Source of the DNA: Actinacidiphila fildesensis
GTDB taxonomy: Bacteria > Actinomycetota > Actinomycetes > Streptomycetales > Streptomycetaceae
DNA length: 64,000 bases
Strand: one strand, 5' to 3'
Assembly (NCBI RefSeq): GCF_042652185.1
Contig: NZ_JBHSIX010000018.1
Shown here: in pieces, positions 1-7,013 of the stretch
Numbering within the stretch: position 1 is the first letter of the stretch
How the letters are laid out: each line of letters begins with the position of its first letter
The notes under the pieces: generated by a model
Seen by the model: the letters and a program-made list of their open reading frames with translations, nothing else
What the model was told of the DNA's origin: nothing
Database searches by the model: none
Translations under genes and position numbers: made by a program

Positions 1-226
1 GGATCCGCATCCACGTCAGCAGCAGATCCAGCGCCAGCAGCACCACGATCCCGGCGTCCACCCCGATCGGGAAGACGTTCGCGAACCAGCCGAAGCCCTT
101 GTTCTGCGCGAGCTCCCGCACCGCGGCATACGATCCCGCGAAACCGATCGCGGCGATCACCACCGCACCGGCGACGACCACACCGACAAGAATCCGGTGC
201 GTCCGGGTCAAACGTATCGCGGGCAC
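1..226 (-). CDS. DUF2637 membrane protein (3' part cut by window edge)
   Basis: The visible N-terminal 75 residues start at a GTG (226) with AGGAGG at 235-240, eight bases upstream. They read MPAIRLTRTHRILVG, a hydrophobic helix, then GSYAAVRELA, a GWFANVFPIGVDAGIV segment and a second hydrophobic stretch ending LLTWMRI. The paired segments AVRELA and P-I-G-V-D-A-G are the signature I associate with DUF2637, a multi-pass membrane family of streptomycetes, some members of which occur with plasmid-transfer (Spd) genes. The function is unknown. The gene runs off the left edge, so the usual C-terminal region cannot be checked. It lies downstream of the egt operon but a strong hairpin separates them. 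Confidence 0.8.
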   Translation of the reverse strand, partial: MPAIRLTRTHRILVGVVVAGAVVIAAIGFAGSYAAVRELAQNKGFGWFANVFPIGVDAGIVVLLALDLLLTWMRI

Positions 227-328
227 CCGCGACCCCTCCTGTAGGTGTCGTACATCAGTTCAGCGGTGCCCAGAGTCTCATGGGCCGAGCCCGCCGGAAG
301 TGACACCCCTCGAACACCCCTGACATGA

Positions 329-369
329 GACCGGCTCCCGCACCGCCGAGGGCGGTGCGGGAGCCGGTC
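329..369 (-). terminator. Rho-independent-type hairpin after egtD
   Basis: Arms 329-347 and 351-369 are perfect 19-bp inverted complements around a 3-base loop. The hairpin lies 24 bases downstream of the egtD stop and before the DUF2637 start, so it probably ends the egtABCD transcript. No long T-run follows, as is usual in Streptomyces. Confidence 0.8.
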
Positions 370-392
370 ACGGTGTCCGCGGAGAAGCGCCG

Positions 393-1364
393 TTACCGGG
401 CGACGGACAGCGACAGCCCGAACCTGCCGCCCGTGTCCGTCCACCAGTGGCGCAGGTCGAGCCCGGAGGCGTCGAGCTCCTCGCGCAGGCCCTCCTCGCG
501 GAACTTCGCGGAGATCTCGGTGCGCATCTCCTCGCCCGGCTCGAAGGTGACCGCGAGGTCGAGCTCGGGGATCTTCACCGTCAGGTGGGAGCGGGCCCGC
601 AACCGCATCTCGATCCACTCGTGTTGCCGGTCCCACAGAGCGATGTGGTCGAACTCACCCGGGTCGAAGTCGGCGCCGAGTTCGCGGTTGATGACGTGCA
701 GCACGTTCTTGTTGAACTCCGCGGTCACCCCGGCCGCGTCGTCGTAGGCGGCGACGAGGGTGGCCTCGTCCTTCACCAGGTCCGTGCCGATCAGCAGCGC
801 GTCGCCGGGGGCGAGTCCGGCGCGGACCGCGGCCAGGAAGCGGGCGCGTTCGGCGGGCAGCAGATTGCCGAGGGTGCCACCGAGGAAGGCCACCAGCCGC
901 GGCCCCTCGGCCCCGGGCACCCGCAGGTCGCCCAGGAAGTCGCCGATGAGGGCGTCGACACGTAGCCCGGGGTACTCCTTGAGCAGCGCTTCCCCGGCCT
1001 GTTGCAGGGCCGCCTCACTGACGTCCACGGGTGTGTACGTCTTCAGCGTCCCGGCGGCGAGCAGCGCGTCGAGGAGCAGCCGGGTCTTGTCGGACGATCC
1101 GGAGCCGAGCTCGATGAGGGTGGCCGCTCCCGTGGCGGCGGCTATCTCCTGCGCTCTGGTCTGCAGGATCTCCCGTTCCGCCCGGGTCGGGTAGTACTCC
1201 GGGAGCCGGGTGATCTCCTCGAAGAGCTCGCTGCCGCGGGCGTCGTAGAACCACTTGGGCGGCAGCCACTTGGGGTCGGCGGTGAGCCCTTCGCGTACGT
1301 CGGCGCGCAGGGCGTCGGCGGTGGCGTCGGCGGGCAGGCGGCGGGTGAGCGTGAAGGTACTCAA
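393..1364 (-). CDS. egtD: EgtD, L-histidine N-alpha-trimethyltransferase
   Basis: This SAM-dependent enzyme methylates histidine three times to hercynine, the first committed step of ergothioneine synthesis. The 323-residue length fits the family (about 320). Visible family landmarks are LPPKWFYDARGSELFEEI, the LPEYYPTRAE segment near residue 60, and the SAM-binding ELGSGSSDKTRLLLDAL stretch. The best start is the TTG at 1364, which overlaps the egtC stop as TTGA, implying translational coupling. It is the last gene of a four-gene minus-strand operon. The stop is TAA at 393-395. The cytoplasmic role and the operon position match the known actinobacterial egt order. Confidence 0.95.
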   Translation of the reverse strand: MSTFTLTRRLPADATADALRADVREGLTADPKWLPPKWFYDARGSELFEEITRLPEYYPTRAEREILQTRAQEIAAATGAATLIELGSGSSDKTRLLLDALLAAGTLKTYTPVDVSEAALQQAGEALLKEYPGLRVDALIGDFLGDLRVPGAEGPRLVAFLGGTLGNLLPAERARFLAAVRAGLAPGDALLIGTDLVKDEATLVAAYDDAAGVTAEFNKNVLHVINRELGADFDPGEFDHIALWDRQHEWIEMRLRARSHLTVKIPELDLAVTFEPGEEMRTEISAKFREEGLREELDASGLDLRHWWTDTGGRFGLSLSVAR

Positions 1365-2113
1365 CGGTTCGGCTCCTTGAGCGTCGTGAGCTGGATCTCG
1401 TCGGGGGTGGCGACGAGCAGGGTCCGGTCGGGGACCCTGACCCAGGTGTCCTCGTCGTCGTGGGGTTCCGAGACGACGAGGACCGAACGGCCCGGCTCGT
1501 GGCGGTAGTAGAGGGTGTCGCCCCAGGTGGTGGCGGCGATGACGGCACCGTCGGTGAGAAGGAGGTTGAGGCGCCCCCGGTCGTGCGGGGCGAGGTCGGC
1601 GATGGTGCCGGCGAGAGCGTCGCCCGGCGGCTCCCCGGCCCGCAGCCGGTGCAGTGCCAGGGCCCAGACGAACGCGGAGTCGCAGCGCGCGTCCAGGGAG
1701 AGCAGTTCCGCGGCGGAGAGCCGCGCGGCGGCGGGCTCCAGGGTCGCGGGCCAGCCGGTGAGCGCCCCGTTGTGGCTGAAGAGCCATCGGTCGGCGGCGA
1801 ACGGCGCCGCGGCGTTCTCTCCCGCCGCACCGCCCTCGGTCGCGGAGCGGACGGCGGCCAGCAGCGCGCCGGTGCTGATGACGCGGGCGAGGTCGGGGAA
1901 GGAGGCGTCGGCCCAGATCGGTCCTTCGCGGCGGTAGCGGGCGGGCACCGGATCGCGGTCCGCGTACCAGCCGACGCCGAATCCGTCGGCGTTGACCGTT
2001 CCGTGGCGCTGCTCGCGGGGCGCCCAGGACTGCCGGTACAGACTGTGCTCCGGCTCGGTGAGCACGGTGCGCAGCGCGACGGGCGGCCCGAGATAGGCCA
2101 GATGCCGGCACAT
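1361..2113 (-). CDS. egtC: EgtC, gamma-glutamyl hercynylcysteine sulfoxide amidohydrolase
   Basis: This class II (Ntn-type) glutamine amidotransferase-fold hydrolase, 250 residues, removes the gamma-glutamyl group from the EgtB product. The N-terminus is MCRHLAYLG, so Cys2 is exposed as the catalytic nucleophile after Met removal. GFGVGWY near residue 48 and LFSHNGALTGWP near residue 115 are the typical Ntn glutaminase motifs. The ATG overlaps the egtB stop as TGATG, and the TGA overlaps the egtD start. It acts in the cytoplasm between EgtB and the C-S lyase. No residue that I can judge to be essential is missing. Confidence 0.95.
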   Translation of the reverse strand: MCRHLAYLGPPVALRTVLTEPEHSLYRQSWAPREQRHGTVNADGFGVGWYADRDPVPARYRREGPIWADASFPDLARVISTGALLAAVRSATEGGAAGENAAAPFAADRWLFSHNGALTGWPATLEPAAARLSAAELLSLDARCDSAFVWALALHRLRAGEPPGDALAGTIADLAPHDRGRLNLLLTDGAVIAATTWGDTLYYRHEPGRSVLVVSEPHDDEDTWVRVPDRTLLVATPDEIQLTTLKEPNR

Positions 2114-3450
2114 CAGCGGCTGTCCTGGGAGCGGGCGGTGCGGAAGCCGGAGAAGATCTGCCGGCGTACGGGGTGGTCCCAGTTGCGGAAGGTGCCGCGG
2201 CAGGCGACCTGGTCGACGGCGAACGCTCCGCCACGCAGCACCTTGTAGTCGCCGCCGTAGAAGACCTCGCTGTACTCCGGGTAGGGCCACGCGGCGAATC
2301 CGGGATAGGCCAGGAAGTCGCTGCCGGTCCACTCCCAGACGTCGCCGATGAGCTGGCGCACTCCGAGCGGGGAGGCTCCGGCGGGGTAGCTGCCGGCGGG
2401 GGCGGGCCGCAGGTGCCGCTGGCCGAGGTTGGCGTGTTCCGGTGCCGGGTCCTCGTCCCCCCACGGGTAGCGCCGGGAGCGGCCGGTGGCCGGGTCGTGG
2501 CGGGCGGCCTTCTCCCACTCGGCCTCGGTGGGCAGCCGGCGGCCGGCCCAGCGGGCGTAGGCGTCGGCCTCGTACCAGGACACGTGCAGGACGGGCTCGT
2601 CCGCGGGCACCGGTTCGGTGACGCCGAAGTGCCGGCGCAGCCACTGGCCGCCTTCCCGGCTCCAGTACAGCGGGGCGAACAGCCCGGCCCGCTGCCGGTG
2701 CTCCCAGCCGGGACCGGTCCACCAGCGCGGGTCGTCGTAGCCGCCGTCCGCGATGAACTCCAGGTAGGCGCCGTTGGTGACCGGCGTGGTGTCGATGTGG
2801 AAGGCGTCGACCTGGACGCTGTGGGCGGGGCGTTCGTTGTCCAGCGCCCAGGGTTCCGCGGAGGTGCCCATGGTGAACGGTCCGCCGGGCACCAGGACCT
2901 CGCGCGGCAGCGTCGCGGCGTCGGCGGGCGCGGCGGGCGGCGACGGGGCGCTGAGGACGGCGGGGCCGGTGCGCAGCTGATGGGTGATCAGCATGGTCTC
3001 GTCGTGCTGCTGCTCGTGCTGGGCGACCATGCCGAAGGCGAATCCCGCGACGAGGAGGCCGCTGCCGTGCAGCGGGGTCTTCTCGATGAGGTCCATGACC
3101 CGGCCGCGGACCTCGTGGTTGTACCCGCGGGCCTCACCGGGCGGCAGCAGGGGCAGCCGGGGCCGTTCCGCGCGGGGGTGCTCGAACGCGTCGTAGAGCG
3201 AGTTGATCTCACTGGGGAAGATCGGCTCGTGGCCGCCGACGGTGCGCAGCAGCCACAGCTCCTCCTGGTTGCCGATGTGTGCGAGGTCCCAGACCAGGGG
3301 TGACATCAGCGGTGAGTGCTGGGCGGTGAGGTCCGGGTCGTCGACGCATTCGGTCAGGGTCCGGGTGCGGGCGCGCGCGGTCGTCAGGGCCGCCGCGATG
3401 CGGGCGCGCAGCGCGTCCTCGTCCGGTCCGGGGGCGGTGCTGTCGTTCAC
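2113..3450 (-). CDS. egtB: EgtB, hercynylcysteine sulfoxide synthase
   Basis: This non-heme iron enzyme of 445 residues couples hercynine with gamma-glutamylcysteine and O2 to form the sulfoxide. The N-terminal DinB-like domain holds WDLAHIGNQEELW near residue 45 and the iron-ligand motif HEQQHDE near residue 130. The C-terminal FGE-sulfatase domain has VPGGPFTMGT, a RLPTEAEWEKAAR segment, GDVWEWT and VLRGGAFA near the end. The start is GTG at 3450, overlapping the egtA stop by four bases (GTGA); the reading frame is open further upstream only inside egtA. The order after egtA matches its need for the EgtA product. Confidence 0.95.
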   Translation of the reverse strand: MNDSTAPGPDEDALRARIAAALTTARARTRTLTECVDDPDLTAQHSPLMSPLVWDLAHIGNQEELWLLRTVGGHEPIFPSEINSLYDAFEHPRAERPRLPLLPPGEARGYNHEVRGRVMDLIEKTPLHGSGLLVAGFAFGMVAQHEQQHDETMLITHQLRTGPAVLSAPSPPAAPADAATLPREVLVPGGPFTMGTSAEPWALDNERPAHSVQVDAFHIDTTPVTNGAYLEFIADGGYDDPRWWTGPGWEHRQRAGLFAPLYWSREGGQWLRRHFGVTEPVPADEPVLHVSWYEADAYARWAGRRLPTEAEWEKAARHDPATGRSRRYPWGDEDPAPEHANLGQRHLRPAPAGSYPAGASPLGVRQLIGDVWEWTGSDFLAYPGFAAWPYPEYSEVFYGGDYKVLRGGAFAVDQVACRGTFRNWDHPVRRQIFSGFRTARSQDSR

Positions 3451-4793
3451 GCGCGGTCCTCCTTGGTCGGCGTGCCGGTCCGGGCCGGCGGGCGGCCGGA
3501 CGCGGAGCGGACCTGGTCGATCAGGTCGTCGGCGGGACATCGGCCGCGCGCGATGTAGCGCTCGGCGAATTCGGTGACGGTGGCCTGGACGTGCGCGGGT
3601 GCGCCGATCCGTGGCAGCGCGTCGAGGGCGGCCCGGAAGCAGGCGTCGGCAGCCCTGCGCAGGGCCGGGTCGGTCAGGCCGCGGCGGGCCGCGCGGACCC
3701 ACAACGGGTTGCGCGGGGCGGGCGGGCCGCCCACGCCCAGCGGCAGCAGGGCCTGCAGCGCCGCCTGGTGGGCGACGGGGTCGTCGAACAGGGCGGTGAC
3801 CACGGCCAGTGGCACGATCCAGCCGTCCTCGCCGGACTGCGCGTCGATCATGCGCAGTTCCAGGTGGCCCTGCGGGCGGACGGGCGGGAACAGGGTGGTC
3901 AGGTGGTAGCGCAGATCGTCGAGGGTGGGTGCGGAGCCGGCCGGGCCGCCGTTCCCGATCCAGTCACGGAAGGTGAGTTCGGTGGGTGCGGTCCAGGGCA
4001 GGCCGTCCTCCTGCCGGATGCACATCACCGGCGCGTCGAGGGCGTACCGGGCCCAGGCGGCGCGGGGTTCACGGTCCAGCGGCGGGGCGAGGGTGCGGGC
4101 GGTGTCCATCAGCGACCACACGGCCTGCCGGGTGGACCGCCAGCCGCTGGGGAGGCCCTGCCGCAGCGGTGAGTTGGCGAACGCGGCGACCAGGACGGGG
4201 CCGAGCAGATGGGCCAGCCGCCAGCGGGAACGGATGCCGTGCGGGCCGGGGCTGTCGGTGCCCGCGTCCACGCAGACCTGCACGGAGGCGGTGCTGCACA
4301 TCATGGAACGGCCGGCGGTGCCCGCCCGGTCGAAGTACTCCTCCATCGCGACATAGCGCGGGAGGTCCAGGATGCGGCGCGGTGTGCGGTAGGGATCGTG
4401 GCCGTGGCCTGCGGCGACGAGGCCCCGCGCCTTGAGATGGCCGCGGACGGCGGCCAGGTCGGCCGAGGTCTCCTCGACGCACTGCGCGAGGGAGTCGGCG
4501 GGGCGGGAGCTGAGTTCTATCTGGCCGCCCGGCTCACGGGTGAGCCCGGCGTTCAGCGGAAGCTGTTCCAGGCCGCTGACGGCGTCTGCCAGCCGGCCGG
4601 GGTCGATGTGCAGGGCCGGGTCGTGCGCGTCATGCAGAAACCACTCGAGCTCGGTACCGATCCTGGTCGGTGGGCCGGTCTTGAAACAGATGCCGTGGAT
4701 GAACAGCTCGGCCTCTGCCTCGGTGACCGGTCCGGCGGAACCGGGCTGCCGCCGGGCCGGTCGCCTGGCGGTGCCTGCCATGTCATGGCGCAT
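3447..4793 (-). CDS. egtA: EgtA, glutamate-cysteine ligase
   Basis: Glutamate-cysteine ligase (GCS2-type fold, 448 residues) makes gamma-glutamylcysteine, the thiol substrate of EgtB. Visible features are the RIGTELEWFLHD segment near residue 55, the LTREPGGQIELSS strand that binds glutamate, and SVQVCVDAG with downstream acidic residues. I place the start at the ATG at 4793, which has GGGAGA (4801-4806) seven bases away. In-frame ATG 4808 and TTG 4835 are alternatives with poorer ribosome sites. It is the first gene of the tightly overlapped egtABCD operon; the AT-rich region upstream probably holds the promoter. Confidence 0.93.
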   Translation of the reverse strand: MRHDMAGTARRPARRQPGSAGPVTEAEAELFIHGICFKTGPPTRIGTELEWFLHDAHDPALHIDPGRLADAVSGLEQLPLNAGLTREPGGQIELSSRPADSLAQCVEETSADLAAVRGHLKARGLVAAGHGHDPYRTPRRILDLPRYVAMEEYFDRAGTAGRSMMCSTASVQVCVDAGTDSPGPHGIRSRWRLAHLLGPVLVAAFANSPLRQGLPSGWRSTRQAVWSLMDTARTLAPPLDREPRAAWARYALDAPVMCIRQEDGLPWTAPTELTFRDWIGNGGPAGSAPTLDDLRYHLTTLFPPVRPQGHLELRMIDAQSGEDGWIVPLAVVTALFDDPVAHQAALQALLPLGVGGPPAPRNPLWVRAARRGLTDPALRRAADACFRAALDALPRIGAPAHVQATVTEFAERYIARGRCPADDLIDQVRSASGRPPARTGTPTKEDRA

Positions 4794-4860
4794 GGTGATG
4801 TCTCCCATCGGGCCGTTGTAACGGCCGCTAACCAATGTGCCTCACTACGGCCGATCGCGC

Positions 4861-4900
4861 TCACTTTTTCTTATGGTTTGTTCGAATATGTTCACTTTTT
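4861..4900 (-). promoter_or_regulatory. AT-rich promoter region of egtABCD with spaced direct repeats
   Basis: TCACTTTTT occurs at 4861-4869 and again at 4892-4900, 31 bp apart (about three helical turns), and a TTCGAA palindrome lies between them. It is by far the most AT-rich stretch near the operon and sits 68-107 bases upstream of the egtA ATG. A clear -10/-35 pair could not be fixed. The repeats may bind a regulator; that is inference. Confidence 0.45.
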
Positions 4901-4938
4901 GGCCGGTGTTCTCTTGCGTCACATGCCCCCCGCATGCG

Positions 4939-6165
4939 TCACCGGTCCCCCGACCGCATTCCCGGCCGCTTTTCGGCGAAACGGGCGATCCGGTCGGCCG
5001 CCTCGGCGAGCGCCGGCTCCGGCAGCGCGAAGTTCAGGCGTGCGTAGCCCTCCCCCGCCGCCCCGAACGTGGCGCCGTCCGTCAACTCCACCCCGCACGC
5101 GGCCAGCAGCACCTCGCGGATCCCGGCATGCGGCGCGACACCCTGCGGCAGGGCGCCGCCGAAAGCCGCTCCGCGCAGCCACAGCAGGAAGGACGCCTCC
5201 GGCACGCATGCGACCGCTCCGGGAACCGCGTCCGCCAACCGGGTGACGATCAGGTCCCGCCGGTCCGTCAGCCCGGCAGTGAGTGAACGCAGCCACGGCT
5301 CGCCGTGTTCCAGCGCGACCTCCTGGGCGAGCGCCCCGAGCAGTCGGCCGCCCTCGAAGAAGCCCCATCCCTCCAGCGTGGCGACGACACGTCGCCGCAG
5401 GTCGGCGTCGGGCACGAGGAGGAACGCGTCCGCCAGGCCGCTGACGTTGAACGCCTTGCCCACCGAGTGGACGACGACGGTGTGCCGCGCGAACTCCCCG
5501 GCGGCGTGGACGGCGGTGATGTGCCGGTGCCCGGGATGCACGATCTCGCAGTGCACCTCGTCGCTGATCAGCAGCCCACCGCAGTCGGCCGCCGCCGCGG
5601 CGAGCGCATGCAGTTCCGCGGCGTCCCAGACCCGGCCGGTGGGATTGTGCGGGCTGCTCAGCGCCACCACGGCGCCCGGTTCCCGGCGGCACGCGTCGGC
5701 GAACCCGTCCACGGCCAGCCGGTATCCGCCGCCCGTCCGGTCGAACGGGATCTCCCGTACGGACCGGCCCGCGGCACCGGCGACGGCCGAGAAGCCGCCG
5801 TACTCGGGCGTCGGCGTCAGCACCGGGCCGCGCGGCGCCGGGCCGGCCGCGGCCGCGTCGAGCAGCACGCGTACCGCGGTGCGGGGACCGAACGGCAGCA
5901 GCACCACCCAGTCGGGGTCGATCGCGGCCGCGTGGCGGCGGGCGTACCAGCGTGCGACCAGCTCCCGGGCGGCGGGATCGGCCCGGGTGTACCCCAGCGC
6001 GCGATGGTCCAGCCGGTCCCGGAGCGCCGTGTAGAGGGCCGGAAATCCCGGCAGGTCCATATCGGCCACGCCCAGCGGGATCCGCCCGGCGTCCTGCTCC
6101 ACGCCCGCGGTCAGCCACTTCACGCTCCGGGTGCCCGTCCGGTCCAGCCCGCGTCCGCCGTCCAT
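4939..6165 (-). CDS. PLP-dependent C-S lyase / aminotransferase of MalY/PatB type (possible EgtE replacement)
   Basis: This is a 408-residue fold-type I PLP enzyme. VKWLTAGVEQ then IPLGVADMDLPGFPAL at the N-terminus, SSPHNPTGRVW (substrate/PLP loop), LISDEVHCEIVHPGH and the lysine motif VHSVGKAFNVSGLADAF place it in the MalY/PatB group, whose members cleave C-S bonds of cystathionine or cysteine conjugates. The ATG at 6165 has GGGAG five bases upstream. It ends 145 bases before egtA on the same strand. Ergothioneine synthesis needs a PLP C-S lyase (EgtE) to cleave hercynylcysteine sulfoxide, and no EgtE of the usual class V type is visible, so this gene could fill that step. Methionine or aminotransferase metabolism is an alternative. 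Confidence 0.85.
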   Translation of the reverse strand: MDGGRGLDRTGTRSVKWLTAGVEQDAGRIPLGVADMDLPGFPALYTALRDRLDHRALGYTRADPAARELVARWYARRHAAAIDPDWVVLLPFGPRTAVRVLLDAAAAGPAPRGPVLTPTPEYGGFSAVAGAAGRSVREIPFDRTGGGYRLAVDGFADACRREPGAVVALSSPHNPTGRVWDAAELHALAAAAADCGGLLISDEVHCEIVHPGHRHITAVHAAGEFARHTVVVHSVGKAFNVSGLADAFLLVPDADLRRRVVATLEGWGFFEGGRLLGALAQEVALEHGEPWLRSLTAGLTDRRDLIVTRLADAVPGAVACVPEASFLLWLRGAAFGGALPQGVAPHAGIREVLLAACGVELTDGATFGAAGEGYARLNFALPEPALAEAADRIARFAEKRPGMRSGDR

Positions 6166-6231
6166 CGGTCTCCCTGTCGTCGCCGCCGACCAGCCCGTCC
6201 GTCCCTGCCTACCCGTCCAGTCGAAGTAAAC

Positions 6232-6244
6232 AGCGAAAATCGCT
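6232..6244. promoter_or_regulatory. Small palindrome in divergent promoter region
   Basis: AGCGA-AAA-TCGCT is a perfect 5-bp inverted repeat with a 3-base spacer in the 113-bp gap between the divergent lyase and the plus-strand gene at 6279. It could be an operator; the downstream gene itself encodes a possible ribbon-helix-helix protein. Confidence 0.3.
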
Positions 6245-6278
6245 TGCCCCTCCGATCCGGAGGAGTAATTTTGATTAC

Positions 6279-6803
6279 ATGATTACAGCGAAGGATCGTG
6301 AAGCGGTACGCGGCTGGTTCGCCGGGCGCCTGCCGGAAGGACTGTTCACCGAGCTCCTGGACGTCACCGTCGACCGGGAGGAGATCACCGTCGTCGGCCG
6401 GATCCCCGAGCCCGAACTGGCCGCCGGCGTCTCACAGGCGGAGCGGGACGCGGCCCAGGAGGGACGCATCGCGGAGTTCCGCGGGCGCACCCGCGGCGCC
6501 CGCATGGAGGTGGCCCGGGAGGCCGAGGAGAAGTACGGGCGCAAGGTGTCGTGGGGTGTGCAGTGCGCGGACACCCGCAGCTGGTACACCACGGTCGCCG
6601 CGCCGGTCATGACGCGGCTGCGCCAGCCCGAGCGCCAGGTGCTCGACACGCTGATCGCCGGGGGCGTGGCCCGCAGCCGCAGCGACGCGCTGGCCTGGTG
6701 CGTACGGCTGGTCCAGCGCAACGCCGACGAGTGGCTCGGCGACCTGCGCGGCTCCCTGGAGCACGTCGAGCAGGTGCGCGCACAGGGGCCCGACACCGAC
6801 TGA
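6279..6803 (+). CDS. Conserved-looking hypothetical protein with C-terminal ribbon-helix-helix-like segment
   Basis: The 174-residue protein starts MITAKDREAVRGWF at an ATG (6279) with AGGAG at 6261-6265, 13 bases away. Residues 1-75 are a mixed acidic region (EITVVGRIPEPELAAG). Residues 90-105 read KVSWGVQCADTRSWYTT. The last third (VMTRLRQPERQVLDTL then GVARSRSDALAWCVRLV) has the strand-helix-helix pattern and the SRSDAL turn of ribbon-helix-helix DNA-binding proteins. I do not know an assigned function; a transcription regulator or antitoxin-like protein is possible, but no toxin gene is adjacent. Codon use matches the neighbours. Confidence 0.75.
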   Translation: MITAKDREAVRGWFAGRLPEGLFTELLDVTVDREEITVVGRIPEPELAAGVSQAERDAAQEGRIAEFRGRTRGARMEVAREAEEKYGRKVSWGVQCADTRSWYTTVAAPVMTRLRQPERQVLDTLIAGGVARSRSDALAWCVRLVQRNADEWLGDLRGSLEHVEQVRAQGPDTD

Positions 6804-6936
6804 CACCCGTCCGCCGCGGACCGACACCCCTTCGTGCCGGCGCCGTCCCGCCACCGCGGGACCGCGTCGGCACGCGCATGTCTCCCAGGCGCCGTTGACA
6901 CGGCCTGCCCGGCTCCTTAAATTCAGGGGAACCGCA

Positions 6937-6953
6937 TTGGTAAAGTTCCTTAA
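6937..6953 (+). promoter_or_regulatory. Imperfect palindrome upstream of the GH2 gene (ROK-type operator candidate)
   Basis: TTGGTAAAGTTCCTTAA is partly self-complementary, with TT..AA.TT..AA symmetry about the centre. TCCTTAAaTT (6914-6923) and TCCTTAAcTT (6947-6956) are also direct repeats exactly 33 bp apart. The stretch is AT-rich in a GC-rich background and lies 60-80 bases before the GTG start. ROK-family repressors (for example those of chitosanase genes) bind AT-rich palindromes with a central AA.TT core; the match is by inspection only. Confidence 0.4.
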
Positions 6954-7013
6954 CTTAAAACTCGGCACCCCTGCCCAGGCGCGAACCCCCCACGAGCCAC
7001 TGGGAGATCCAGC

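Noticed and set aside
1..6. GGATCC at the left end as a cloning junction
   Set aside because: A BamHI hexamer can occur by chance, and the DUF2637 frame is continuous through it; no vector sequence is seen.
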